64,000 nucleotides of DNA, from NCBI RefSeq assembly GCF_003946145.1, contig NZ_RHOC01000002.1, positions 206,142 to 270,141 on the forward strand, read 5' to 3'. Under the pieces are notes generated by a model, which had not been told where the DNA came from, made no database searches, and saw only the letters and a list, made by a program, of their open reading frames with translations. This stretch comes from Levilactobacillus huananensis. Lineage in GTDB: Bacteria > Bacillota > Bacilli > Lactobacillales > Lactobacillaceae. The position numbers and the translations under genes are program-made. This document shows, in pieces, positions 17,105 through 25,770 of the stretch (the first letter of the stretch is position 1; every line of letters starts with the position of its first letter).

Positions 17105-18325
17105 GTGGGCACACAAAAGAATGACCAATGGCGGCGAAATTTAGCTGTTTTATGGCTAGGAACCTTCATAGCTGGCATGGGGTTTAGTGAAATCATGCCA
17201 TTTCTATCGTTATATGTAGATGGCTTGGGGACATTTACTCAGGGACAATTGACGATGTACAGTGGGGTCACGTATGCCGTGACCTTCTTCGTCATTGCCT
17301 TGGTGTCCCCATTGTGGGGCAAGCTGGCAGACCAAAAGGGGCGTAAAGTGATGCTGCTACGGTCCTCTCTGGGGATGGCCGTTGTGATTGGACTAATGGG
17401 ATTTGTAACGACTGTTTGGCAACTTATTGGTTTGCGATTCTTGCAAGGCTTCTTTGCGGGCTATATTCCCAACGCTAGTGCCTTGATTGCGTCGGAGACG
17501 CCGCGAGAAAAGAGCGGTAACGCGTTGGGAATTCTCACGACTGGTTATGTCAGTGGTAATTTGATTGGCCCTGTTCTTGGCGGTATTCTCGCACAGGTTT
17601 TCTCCATTCGTTGGACGTTTATTCTGACCGGGATTTTTTTAACGATTGTCTTCTTTCTTAGCGCGACGTTAGTGCACGAGCATTTTACGCCAGTGAGTCG
17701 GGCACAACAGGCTCGTCAGGGGAGCTGGCTGAAACAAGTTCAGAACCCAAAGTTAATTTTGGTGTTACTGGTTTCAACGATGATTATTCAAATGGGAAAC
17801 AATTCCATTACCCCAATTATTAGTCTGTATGTGAAGCAGTTGATGCACAACGTCGGTCCAATTACCTTGGTTGCTGGGATTGTTGCGGCGCTACCGGGTC
17901 TATCGACCTTGTTAGCGGCGCCAAAATTAGGCGAATACGGTGACCGTCATGGAACCAGTCGTGTCTTGGTTTTCGGCTATGTTTTTGCGGTCCTTATGTA
18001 TTTTCCGCAAGGTTTTGTCAGCAGTGTCTGGCTACTAGGGATCTTACGGTTCATGATTGGGGTTTCAGACGGAGCGCTGTTTCCGGCCGTCCAAACCTTA
18101 TTGACTAAGAATTCACCGCAGTCCTTGACGGGAACGGTTTTTAGCTGGAATCAATCATTTCAAGCCCTGGGGAGCATGTTTGGCTCCCTATTTGGTGGCG
18201 TTGTTGCCAATATGTTTAACTACAATGGGGTCTTTATTTTTACGGCTATCACGTTACTTGTGAACTTTGGCTTGTTGTGGTGGTTGGTCCCAGAGATTCG
18301 TCAATTTCGGCAGCAACACGCATAG
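17105..18325 (+). CDS. MFS multidrug efflux transporter, PmrA/MdtG type
   Basis: About 406 residues and 12 membrane segments. MFS motif A is seen as GKLADQKGRKVMLL near residue 80, motif C-like GNLIGPVLGGILAQ in segment 5 marks a drug/H+ antiporter. Overall it resembles PmrA/MdtG exporters of fluoroquinolones and similar drugs; the actual substrate is unknown. GTG 17105 is preferred because AGAGAGG lies 11 bases upstream; TTG 17072 is an alternative adding 11 polar residues. relP starts 12 bases after the stop, so the two are probably cotranscribed. Confidence 0.88.
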   Translation: MGTQKNDQWRRNLAVLWLGTFIAGMGFSEIMPFLSLYVDGLGTFTQGQLTMYSGVTYAVTFFVIALVSPLWGKLADQKGRKVMLLRSSLGMAVVIGLMGFVTTVWQLIGLRFLQGFFAGYIPNASALIASETPREKSGNALGILTTGYVSGNLIGPVLGGILAQVFSIRWTFILTGIFLTIVFFLSATLVHEHFTPVSRAQQARQGSWLKQVQNPKLILVLLVSTMIIQMGNNSITPIISLYVKQLMHNVGPITLVAGIVAALPGLSTLLAAPKLGEYGDRHGTSRVLVFGYVFAVLMYFPQGFVSSVWLLGILRFMIGVSDGALFPAVQTLLTKNSPQSLTGTVFSWNQSFQALGSMFGSLFGGVVANMFNYNGVFIFTAITLLVNFGLLWWLVPEIRQFRQQHA

Positions 18326-18337
18326 GAGGAAATATAA

Positions 18338-19009
18338 GTGGCAAACGAAAATTTACCGACCTCGTTTCCAAACGACCCGACCTCGTTAGCGGCAGTTGAT
18401 CGGTTTCGACAATTAATGTTGAACTATCGGAGTGCCGTGCGGGTGGTACGAACGAAGATTACATACTTGGATCAGGAATACCAGATCCAGCATGGGCATT
18501 CACTGGTTGACAGTCTTCAATCACGGATCAAATCGCCAGAAAGTATTTTGGAAAAAGTGCAACGCAAGCATTTAGACTTTAATTTGGCGACTCTGCCGGA
18601 CCAGATGCATGATATTGCTGGTATTCGAATCATTGTCCGTTTTGAAGATGATATCGTGGCGATGGAACGGCGATTGGAAAAACAACCAGATATTCGGATT
18701 CTGAAACGTAAAGATTATGTCACCAAGCCTAAGGCTAATGGATATCGGAGTCTGCACCTGATTTTAGCTGTGCCGGTATTTCTAAATGCCGGGGTCGAAG
18801 CGGTTACGGTGGAGGTTCAGATCCGAACCATTGCCATGAACTTCTGGGCATCATTGGAACACGAACTCAACTACAAAAAGAATGTCGCGCATCAGGATGA
18901 ACTGCGTCAGGAGTTAGTGGCGAAAGCCGAACTCGTTCACCAGCTTGATCAGGACATGAACGCGATTAAGAACCAGATTCGAGCGGATAATGACAGGTCG
19001 ACCGAATAG
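18338..19009 (+). CDS. relP: Small alarmone synthetase, RelP (YwaC) type
   Basis: 223 residues forming a single RelA/SpoT synthetase domain with no HD hydrolase or TGS domain. Features: HSLVDSLQSRIKSPESILEKVQRK (shown here as SRIKSPESI), HDIAGIRIIVRF, KPKANGYRSLHLILAVPVF, and VEVQIRTIAMNFWASLEHELNY, here split as EVQIRT and FWASLEHEL. The NGYRSLHLI and VPVFL wording fits RelP rather than RelQ. It makes (p)ppGpp from ATP and GDP/GTP, usually on cell-envelope stress. GTG start with AGGAGGA upstream. Coupling to a drug exporter is consistent with envelope stress, but is inference. Confidence 0.9.
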   Translation: MANENLPTSFPNDPTSLAAVDRFRQLMLNYRSAVRVVRTKITYLDQEYQIQHGHSLVDSLQSRIKSPESILEKVQRKHLDFNLATLPDQMHDIAGIRIIVRFEDDIVAMERRLEKQPDIRILKRKDYVTKPKANGYRSLHLILAVPVFLNAGVEAVTVEVQIRTIAMNFWASLEHELNYKKNVAHQDELRQELVAKAELVHQLDQDMNAIKNQIRADNDRSTE

Positions 19010-19054
19010 TGGGGGGAGTTAGCAATCCCAGCTGTGCCTCAAGTTTTGAGCGCA

Positions 19055-19085
19055 AAATAAAAAACCCTGGCAAGTGCCAAGGCTG
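19055..19085 (-). terminator. Terminator of the DUF2929 gene
   Basis: On the minus strand CCTTGGC and GCCAGGG pair around ACTT, followed by TTTTTTATTTTG. Confidence 0.85.
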
Positions 19086-19111
19086 GTTTGTTGATCATGT
19101 TTATATTGACG

Positions 19112-19318
19112 TTACTTGGCACTTGAAGCTTGCTTACGGCCTTCGCGGTTCATGAACCAGATACCGTTCACTGCAACGAATGCTGCAACGGCTGTAATGG
19201 CACCAACAGTTATCCAATCATACGTCATTTTTTCTAGCGTACTTCCAATATAGCCGATGATTTCACCGAAAATAACGGCCCAAATAACCACGATCAAGTT
19301 AGAGAAAAACCACTTCAC
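19112..19318 (-). CDS. DUF2929 small membrane protein
   Basis: 68 residues with two membrane segments: FFSNLIVVIWAVIFGEIIGY, then ITVGAITAVAAFVAVNGIWF, and a basic tail. The IW-(S/A)-x-x-x-GE/Q-x-x-GYIGS pattern is that of DUF2929. The start is GTG 19318 because GAGGTGA sits about 6 bases upstream; the frame is open for 31 more codons upstream but has no such site there. Function unknown. Confidence 0.75.
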   Translation of the reverse strand: MKWFFSNLIVVIWAVIFGEIIGYIGSTLEKMTYDWITVGAITAVAAFVAVNGIWFMNREGRKQASSAK

Positions 19319-19420
19319 ACGCGTCACCTCACAATCATTACCCATTTTAACACGTGCACCCGTGTTGCGGTAGTTAAGATTGTGTAAGCGGTTAAATAAT
19401 TGTTGTGACAAGGCGGAGAG

Positions 19421-19449
19421 GTTGCGTATACGAGGGGATTTCTGTATAA
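19421..19449 (+). promoter_or_regulatory. Promoter of napA
   Basis: TTGCGT, 17 bases, TATAAT, with TG just before the -10 box. The predicted start is about 19456, giving a 110-base leader. Confidence 0.75.
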
Positions 19450-19470
19450 TACGCTGTAATTAAATTAAAA

Positions 19471-19550
19471 GACGGTTGAAGCGACTGCTTTCAAGAATAG
19501 TGTTTCCCTTGGGTTGGGGGGACCATCTTTGAAGCGGTCGTTTTTTTGTT
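19471..19550 (+). promoter_or_regulatory. Structured napA leader with terminator
   Basis: CGACTGCTTTCAAG (19483-19496) pairs with CTTTGAAGCGGTCG (19529-19542) with one mismatch and two G-U pairs, followed directly by seven T. The loop contains an inner stem, GTTTCCC with GGGGGAC. Upstream GACGGTTGAAG can compete for the left arm. The whole lies between promoter and ribosome binding site, so it looks like a transcription attenuator. The ligand or trigger is unknown; a cation is plausible because the gene is an antiporter. Confidence 0.6.
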
Positions 19551-19566
19551 GAAAAGGAGGCTACTC

Positions 19567-20760
19567 GTGAACTTATTAATGAGCTTGACACTGATTCTAC
19601 TGGCAACGACTGTGGTGGGACACTATAGTACCCGCATTGGAATTCCAGCGGTAATTGGACAGTTGTTGGTGGGGGTTATCATTGGACCTGCGGTATTAGG
19701 CTGGGTCAGCCTGACCCATGTGTTGGAAAGCTACGCGGAGATCGGGGTTATTATCCTGATGTTTATTGCGGGGTTGGAAAGTGACCTGCAACTTCTGAAA
19801 CGTTATTTGAAGCCCAGCGTCTTTGTGGCGCTGTTAGGGGTCATCGTCCCAATGATTGGAACGTACCTCGTGGGGATGGTTTATAACTTAGGCATGGTCG
19901 AGAGTCTCTTTATCAGTGTCATCTTCGCTGCCACATCGGTTTCCATCTCCGTAGAGGTCTTGAAGGAAATGAATGCCATGAGTAGCCGTGAAGGGACCAC
20001 TATCCTTGGGGCCGCCGTAGTTGACGATGTTTTGGCTGTGGTCATCTTGAGTGTGCTAGTCTCGACGACCGGGACCGCTGTGGGTGGGAGTGGTGGCTCG
20101 AGTGACCTGCTTATCACGACCTTGGAACAGATTGCCTACTTTGCCGCTATTTACTTCGTCGTTCGCTGGGTGGCACCATACATGGCCAAGATTGGGGAAC
20201 GGTTATTGATTCCAATGGGTCAAACGCTCATGGCCATTATCCTTTGTTTTGGGATGGCTTTCTTGGCTGAAGTTGTCGGTTTAAGTGACGTCGTGGGCGC
20301 CTTCTTCGCGGGGATCGCCATTGCGCAGACGTCAGCCTTGTCCACAGTCGATCGGCATATTGAACCCATTGGGTACGCGCTGTTTATCCCTGTGTTCTTC
20401 GTCAGCATTGGGTTGAACATGGACTTCCATGGCTTGGGTCATCAGACTGGGTTCATCGTGGTTCTGACCATCGTGGCGATTCTCACCAAGTTGTTGGGGG
20501 CCGGTGGTGGGGCCAAATTGGCCGGCTATTCCTGGGACAGTTCGGCTGCTGTTGGGGCCGGGATGGTCTCACGCGGGGAGATGGCCTTGATCATTGCCCA
20601 GATCGGATTCCAAGCCAAACTTATGTCACCGGTTCGTTATTCGGCCATTGTGGCGGCGATTATTATTGCCACGTTAGTTGCGCCATTCTTGTTACGGGTT
20701 ACCGTTAACCGGGTTCGTAAGGGCGAAGCGGATGTCTCTAAGGTGCGTCCAAGTGCTTAG
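19567..20760 (+). CDS. napA: Na+/H+ antiporter, NapA/CPA2 family
   Basis: About 397 residues with 12-13 membrane segments. The CPA2 layout is clear: GIPAVIGQLLVGVIIGPAVLG near residue 25, FIAGLESDL near 70, the ion-binding aspartates in GAAVVDDVLAVVIL near 150 and the discontinuous helix region ATSVSISVEVL. It resembles E. hirae NapA, which exchanges Na+ or Li+ for protons. GTG 19567 follows AAAAGGAGG. Regulated by the structured leader described just upstream, and followed by its own terminator. Confidence 0.9.
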   Translation: MNLLMSLTLILLATTVVGHYSTRIGIPAVIGQLLVGVIIGPAVLGWVSLTHVLESYAEIGVIILMFIAGLESDLQLLKRYLKPSVFVALLGVIVPMIGTYLVGMVYNLGMVESLFISVIFAATSVSISVEVLKEMNAMSSREGTTILGAAVVDDVLAVVILSVLVSTTGTAVGGSGGSSDLLITTLEQIAYFAAIYFVVRWVAPYMAKIGERLLIPMGQTLMAIILCFGMAFLAEVVGLSDVVGAFFAGIAIAQTSALSTVDRHIEPIGYALFIPVFFVSIGLNMDFHGLGHQTGFIVVLTIVAILTKLLGAGGGAKLAGYSWDSSAAVGAGMVSRGEMALIIAQIGFQAKLMSPVRYSAIVAAIIIATLVAPFLLRVTVNRVRKGEADVSKVRPSA

Positions 20761-20791
20761 AATAAGTTAGTTTTCAAAGTAAGATACCATG

Positions 20792-20834
20792 AGGTCCAGT
20801 AACCAGCCATTTTGGGTAGTTGCTGGACCTTTTT
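20792..20834 (+). terminator. Terminator of napA
   Basis: AGGTCCAG and CTGGACCT form the stem, followed by TTTTT. A further inverted repeat TTGGAC/GTCCAA follows at 20836-20857. Confidence 0.88.
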
Positions 20835-20946
20835 GGTTGGACCATTAATCAGTCCAATATTGAAACTGGCTAGAACTAATCTAGAGTAAGTGGTTCCCCT
20901 TCTGGTTTGTCTGGTATTTGGGGCGAGTATTGAATGATTTGCTATG

Positions 20947-20955
20947 TGATATAAT
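20947..20955 (+). promoter_or_regulatory. Extended -10 element
   Basis: TGATATAAT, about 110 bases before the next gene. It is the best promoter candidate in the 20835-21066 gap; no clear -35 box. Confidence 0.5.
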
Positions 20956-21066
20956 TTGAGAGCAGTGTGAGAATTGATGCAGAAACTAAAAAATATTTCC
21001 AAATGGGTAAATGGCATGTGATATGTCGGAAAATTAGGTGATCTTTTTTTGGAGGGAGGGATTGAA

Positions 21067-21531
21067 ATGGCGAAAAGAGTGTTGCGATATTTGTTATTCT
21101 TGCTCTATGGGGTAGTTTCAATGGTGATTCTACTTACTTGGAACACGAAAAACGGTTGGACGGTTTCGATAACGCCATATACAGCATGGTTATTTTTTAG
21201 TTGGTTATTATGTTATCCATGGTTAAGGGAAAAATTAGGCTACTTATTCATTAAGAATGATAAGAGAAAGGGATCGTATGACCCCCATGATATGGATCGG
21301 CATCGGCAAGGTAAGTCAGTAAAACATAAAAATAGAGAATTGACAGCAAATGGTATGACGTCGTACCCGTGGCAATACGCAGTAGGGAGTACGCGAAGTA
21401 TTGGTGAAATCTTTAGTCTTATCTACGTATTCTGTGAACATCTATTGATGAGTGCCTTACTAATCCTATTTGGCCCGCTTATCACGTGTACGTTGCTTCT
21501 AATCATCTTGTTCAAAAAAAGAAGGTCATGA
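21067..21531 (+). CDS. Hypothetical membrane protein
   Basis: 154 residues, no family recognised. Two hydrophobic segments lie in the first 60 residues (LLFLLYGVVSMVILLTW and TAWLFFSWLLCYPWL), a basic cytoplasmic loop with DPHDMDRHRQGK in the middle, and one or two segments near the C-terminus ending in KKRRS. ATG 21067 has GGAGGGAGGG six bases upstream. Base composition is more A/T-rich than in the neighbours, which may indicate acquisition. No operon partner. Confidence 0.7.
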   Translation: MAKRVLRYLLFLLYGVVSMVILLTWNTKNGWTVSITPYTAWLFFSWLLCYPWLREKLGYLFIKNDKRKGSYDPHDMDRHRQGKSVKHKNRELTANGMTSYPWQYAVGSTRSIGEIFSLIYVFCEHLLMSALLILFGPLITCTLLLIILFKKRRS

Positions 21532-21632
21532 CTAGTCGATTGGAAGAACATTGCAAGGTGATTGACACAGACGTACTTAAAAGCCGTTAATTGTTGGCTT
21601 AAACTGAATGAAATTCCTGTAATATTTAATCG

Positions 21633-21687
21633 AAAAATCCATTCTCTTGCTGTTACCGCATGAATAGCAAGAGAATGGATTTTTTGA
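21633..21687 (+). terminator. Long perfect terminator
   Basis: AAAAATCCATTCTCTTGCT (21633-21651) and its exact complement (21666-21684), a 19-bp stem flanked by A and T runs, 100 bases after the membrane protein. It can stop transcription in both directions. The stretch 21688-21990 holds nothing else that I recognise, apart from a short AACTGATA/TATCAGTT hairpin at 21778. Confidence 0.85.
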
Positions 21688-21993
21688 TGTGGTGAAATTC
21701 CGATTGAAGTGGACACTGGAAGAATAGCCCATTATGACGCATTTAACGATCGCTCTGATCAGGGATGACGCTAGTGTTAACTGATACTTTTTATCAGTTC
21801 CTGGAACAGTGACTTTGAAGACTTGCGTTCTGGGTGTGGCTTCAAATCAAGCGAGAGAGAGGCATTCCACATAAGAGGTGAGATCCCAGATAGACCCCCT
21901 AATCATCTTATCGGATGGTATGATTTCTCGCCAAAATAGGCGAAAATTATCGAAGAGATTTCGTTAGTACTAAGTAGGAGGAAAGCAAGCGCC

Positions 21994-22030
21994 AAATAAA
22001 AAGCGTTCGGCAAGATGCACCGAACGCTCA
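21994..22030 (-). terminator. Terminator of yfhO
   Basis: On the minus strand AGCGTTCGG and CCGAACGCT pair, followed by TTTTTATTTGG. Confidence 0.9.
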
Positions 22031-22040
22031 CTAAACAAAT

Positions 22041-24743
22041 TTATTGATGACGTTGCCGAACGACGCGGCGCCATTCGCCCCCGAACCACAGGAGACCAAA
22101 CAAGACGACACCGATAATTGACGTGATGATTCCCGCCTTTAAGCCCGGCGTCGTGTAATGGAAAACAACGTGGTTTCTGCCTGGCTTGAGTGGTACGGCC
22201 ATCATTCCCGGATAATTCTTAATGACTGGCGTGATCGACTGGGCGTGCATGGCCGGTTGGACCTTGACCGCTCGACCATTGACGGTGGCATGCCATCCTG
22301 GCGCATTCGGTACGGAGAGGTAAAGGTAAGATCGTTGGGTGCTCCCAACAACGGTGCCAGATAAAGCGGTCACGCTGCTCTGCTTGGAGAGGTGGAACTG
22401 TTGCCGTCTTAGATGGGTGACGGCTTTTTGATATTGCGCTTGGTTCAACGAGACGAATTCGTTGCTGTAACCAGCGGCTGGTGCCGGCGTGAGGTAGCTT
22501 ACCGTCAGCACATCTCCCTTGTGATGGTAGCCTAAATTCATAACGTAGCGGTAACCATCGGCACGAACTGTGGGACCAGCTGCTTGACCATTAATGCGTA
22601 AGGTCGAGTAGATTAAGGTATTGGATGGTGAGAAGCCATGAAGCGTTCCCGTTGCGTTAACCTTGAGCTTGAACGTCTGCTGGTAACGTTGTTGGGGCAA
22701 CAGGGTCTTCTTCGGCACGAGGTGCAAGTCATCGACGGTAGCGCGACGATTAAAGACATTGAGGACAGAGGCATGAGCCAGAGTGTCACTTGGTGCGCCT
22801 AAGGCGGTCAGAATGCGTTGCTGGTTACCCAAGGCATTCTGATCATCAAGCTGTAAACTGATAAGTTGTTTTGGAACGGCAAAGCCGATACCTACGAATG
22901 AGTTGAGCTCTGTGACCTTGGGATCTCGGTTGACGTTGACTCGGTATTTAACGCCGAGTAGTGTGTCGGTTAGGCTCGTACTACCCTGAGCACTGATTCG
23001 ACGAACGTTGCTACTGAAGTAACCGAGGTCATTTTGGAAGACCCGGGCCGATTCCTCCAAGGTTGAAGAATAAGAACTCAGTCCCGCGTAGTCGAATAAC
23101 AAGGGGTCATTGTAGTGGTTGTAAGCCTCATCGTAGGCTTTGCCGATCCGAGAATGTAGGAAGTCAGTTCGGTAGAAATTGGCCTTGGTCGAGGAAGCGT
23201 TGAACTGTTTCAACGTTGCCGTGTCGGCTTTAAAGTATTTTTCAAATTTTGTTTGGGATCCAAAGTCCATGCCGCGACTGGCCACCAGAAGGTTACCCCC
23301 GAGCTCACATGAGATTAGAAGGCCCATTAAACCGATACGAATAGGGCGCCACTCACTGATGAATAATAGCATGGTGTTGAGTAACAACAGTCCCAGGGCC
23401 CACCAAACCAGATGGAAGGGTGGCTGACTCTGTTGATAGAGGCTGGCGTCGTAGCTAGGAAGCATGAAGGCCCAGAGCCGTGGAAAGACGCGAGCAGATA
23501 GAAATCCGATGACGAGCAGGCCTGCTCCCCAGACTAGCGCGAGGACCTTTTGCGGATCATTCATGGTCTGATCGGGGTGCGTTTGCCAAGCACGGTAGGC
23601 AATGATCAGTGCGAGAAAAGTGAAGAAGTAGACGTTACGGAATGGAAATCCGGCTGGTTGTTGGAGCATGTGCCAGATGGTATTGAATAGCGTTAAGAAG
23701 AGTCCAAGACCCATCGTGATCAGTAGCCACATCGCTCGGTGCTTTTCGATTGACTGGACCTTGGGAGAGACAAAGTACACGATGAGTAACAGGAACATCA
23801 GGGTTCCCATAAATAAGCTCGGTGCGTGGTATAGGTGTGAGACGAAAGTTGTTGTGCCAGGACCAAATTGGGCCAGAACTTCTGGGCCAAAGAGGGGGGT
23901 TGGCAGGAAGTTGGTCACAAAGAAGTTGCCTTTACCTGTCCGGAGCATCCCCATGGCGGTCGGAATCAAGACGACCATAGCCATCATTCCCGCTAGTAAT
24001 GAGCCGATAATGAATTGACGGATTGCAGGGCGGTGGACACGCCAGATTTCCTTGAAGGAAGTGGCGGTTCGTTGATGTTCGATGATGAGGTAGGCAAAGT
24101 ACAAGACGGAAAAAAGGCACGTCATATACCCGAGATAATAATTGGCTAAGATGGTAATCGTTAGGCTCAATGTGTAGAGGCCAAAGTGATGGACACTGAC
24201 GATGCGGTGCAAGCCTAGCGCAACCAATGGCAACATGATGAGAGCGTCGAGCCACATGATGTCGTAGTCATACATCGCGACGAAGCCACACAAGCTGAAG
24301 GCCGTCGAGAACAAGAGGAGGGCCCAGCCACTCTTAAGAAAGGCTCGCCGCAGAAAAATAGCCATTGTGAGGCCGATCGTACTAATTTTTAAAATCATGA
24401 TTAAGGCCACGGCGGTTGGCAACTGCGCAGCTGGTAATAGGAAGATGAGCACATTGTAAGGACTGATAACGTAGTAGGTCAATAGTGGCACTAAGCTGCT
24501 CCCCGTCCCCAGTGCGAATGAGAATAGATGGAACTGACCATGTGAAATCGTAGATCGCAAGTACTCTAAAATGGGCACGTATTGTGCCCCGGTGTCGCTA
24601 AATAATAGGCTTCGATGACCAAATGGCGTAATCTTCAAATGCCAAAAGATCACACTGATGATAATCATGGGGATTAAAAATGCCCCCAAGTACACCCAGC
24701 GGCTGACGCGAGCCTGCGCTAGCGTGTCACGATGCTCTTTCAT
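22041..24743 (-). CDS. yfhO: YfhO-family membrane glycosyltransferase
   Basis: 900 residues with about 13 membrane segments: one near residue 20, a dense block between 60 and 500, and a last one near 870. A large extracellular beta-rich part lies between 500 and 860. The family signature at the start includes HRSLLFSDTGAQYVP near residue 45, with the GT-C-type acidic residue, and AMYDYDIMWLDALIMLPLVALG near 150. YfhO proteins modify lipoteichoic acid or other envelope glycans with sugars in Bacillus, Staphylococcus and Listeria (GtlB); the polymer here is unknown. ATG preceded by GGAGGGG. Monocistronic. Confidence 0.92.
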   Translation of the reverse strand: MKEHRDTLAQARVSRWVYLGAFLIPMIIISVIFWHLKITPFGHRSLLFSDTGAQYVPILEYLRSTISHGQFHLFSFALGTGSSLVPLLTYYVISPYNVLIFLLPAAQLPTAVALIMILKISTIGLTMAIFLRRAFLKSGWALLLFSTAFSLCGFVAMYDYDIMWLDALIMLPLVALGLHRIVSVHHFGLYTLSLTITILANYYLGYMTCLFSVLYFAYLIIEHQRTATSFKEIWRVHRPAIRQFIIGSLLAGMMAMVVLIPTAMGMLRTGKGNFFVTNFLPTPLFGPEVLAQFGPGTTTFVSHLYHAPSLFMGTLMFLLLIVYFVSPKVQSIEKHRAMWLLITMGLGLFLTLFNTIWHMLQQPAGFPFRNVYFFTFLALIIAYRAWQTHPDQTMNDPQKVLALVWGAGLLVIGFLSARVFPRLWAFMLPSYDASLYQQSQPPFHLVWWALGLLLLNTMLLFISEWRPIRIGLMGLLISCELGGNLLVASRGMDFGSQTKFEKYFKADTATLKQFNASSTKANFYRTDFLHSRIGKAYDEAYNHYNDPLLFDYAGLSSYSSTLEESARVFQNDLGYFSSNVRRISAQGSTSLTDTLLGVKYRVNVNRDPKVTELNSFVGIGFAVPKQLISLQLDDQNALGNQQRILTALGAPSDTLAHASVLNVFNRRATVDDLHLVPKKTLLPQQRYQQTFKLKVNATGTLHGFSPSNTLIYSTLRINGQAAGPTVRADGYRYVMNLGYHHKGDVLTVSYLTPAPAAGYSNEFVSLNQAQYQKAVTHLRRQQFHLSKQSSVTALSGTVVGSTQRSYLYLSVPNAPGWHATVNGRAVKVQPAMHAQSITPVIKNYPGMMAVPLKPGRNHVVFHYTTPGLKAGIITSIIGVVLFGLLWFGGEWRRVVRQRHQ

Positions 24744-24972
24744 GAAAACCCCTCCGTTGTTAAATGGACAAAATGTCTGACTTTAATAGAATAACACGCA
24801 CCTTGTCCTGATAAAAGTTTACTCCAATTTTCGGGCATTATATGGGAGAACGTGCTAAAATTCGAATTAACCGTGTGTTTGGTAAGGCGAATGACTTAAG
24901 GTTACGTTATCGTTCGTCACGTAGACTATGTCATTAATAGTAAAAGTGTATTCTTAATGCCACCTACGGTCA

Positions 24973-25002
24973 CCAGACGCCTCCCTGTGGGGAGTGTCTT
25001 TT
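24973..25002 (+). other. Hairpin upstream of the two-component genes
   Basis: GACGCCTCCC and GGGGAGTGTC form an imperfect stem with a short loop, followed by TTTT. It stands 80 bases before the response regulator start. It may be an attenuator or the end of an unannotated transcript. The remaining 24744-25080 region holds the yfhO promoter (minus-strand TATTCT near 24790) and TTTTAAGAAATGATTTGA at 25000, which only loosely resembles a CiaR box. Confidence 0.4.
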
Positions 25003-25080
25003 AAGAAATGATTTGAAATGAAGGACTGCTGCAGGCGAACAACCTAACATAAAAAGATAACTTAAAAGGAGGCATGCCCG

Positions 25081-25770
25081 TTGAGTACAACTGCCAAGGT
25101 CTTGGTCGTGGAGGACGAACGCGAGTTGTCCGCGGATATTGTGGCGTTAATTAGACCGATTTGTGAGACGACCACCGCGTTTGATGGTGAACAAGGCGAG
25201 TTTCTAGCCAGTCAAGGTGTTTTTGACGCGATTATTTTAGATTTGATGTTACCCGGTCAGAGTGGGCTGGATCTCTTGCTACACATTCGCAACAAGGCTA
25301 TTAAGACCCCTGTGCTGATTTTAACGGCCAAAGATACGATTGCTGACAAATTGCGGGGATTCAATGATGGTGCCGACGATTACGTCACCAAGCCGTTCCA
25401 TCGTGAGGAATTATTGGCGCGTATGAAGGCTCTGTTGAAGCGTACGGGACATTTGAACAGTAGTGATGTGATTACACTGGGTCAATTGGAAATCAACACT
25501 GGCAAGCATTTAGCGACGTTTGATGGTGAGCCCTTGACCCTGAAGGGCCGTGAGTTTGATCTGCTGGCCTATCTAGTGGCCAATCCTGGAACGATCATTA
25601 CCAAGGAACAGATCTTCAACCGCTTGTGGGGCTTTGATTCAGAGACCTCATTGTCTGTGGTAGAAGTCTATATGAGCAATCTGAGAAAGGAACTTAAGCG
25701 TGCTGGCAGTGATCTGTCGTTGCGGACAATTCGCAATGCCGGTTATATTGTGGAGGCACCTAATGAGTAA
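25081..25770 (+). CDS. OmpR-family response regulator, CiaR-like
   Basis: 229 residues. Receiver domain: acidic pocket VVEDER (residues 9-14), phospho-acceptor Asp in IILDLMLPGQSG near 55, and the lysine in DDYVTKPF near 105. Winged-helix output domain from about 130 with LTLKGREFDLLAYL and LWGFDSETSLSVVEVYMSNLRKEL (read as VVEVYMSNLRKEL). TTG start at 25081 follows AAAAGGAGG. The stop overlaps the kinase start, so the pair is coupled. The CiaR label rests on overall resemblance only. Confidence 0.92.
   Translation: MSTTAKVLVVEDERELSADIVALIRPICETTTAFDGEQGEFLASQGVFDAIILDLMLPGQSGLDLLLHIRNKAIKTPVLILTAKDTIADKLRGFNDGADDYVTKPFHREELLARMKALLKRTGHLNSSDVITLGQLEINTGKHLATFDGEPLTLKGREFDLLAYLVANPGTIITKEQIFNRLWGFDSETSLSVVEVYMSNLRKELKRAGSDLSLRTIRNAGYIVEAPNE

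Noticed and set aside
19319..19411. 31-residue N-terminal extension of the DUF2929 protein
   Set aside because: No ribosome binding site and not part of the family; GTG 19318 has GAGGTGA at the proper distance.
25000..25018. CiaR-type box (TTTAAG repeats) before the response regulator
   Set aside because: Only the first half-site fits; the second reads ATTTGA. Not strong enough to call autoregulation.
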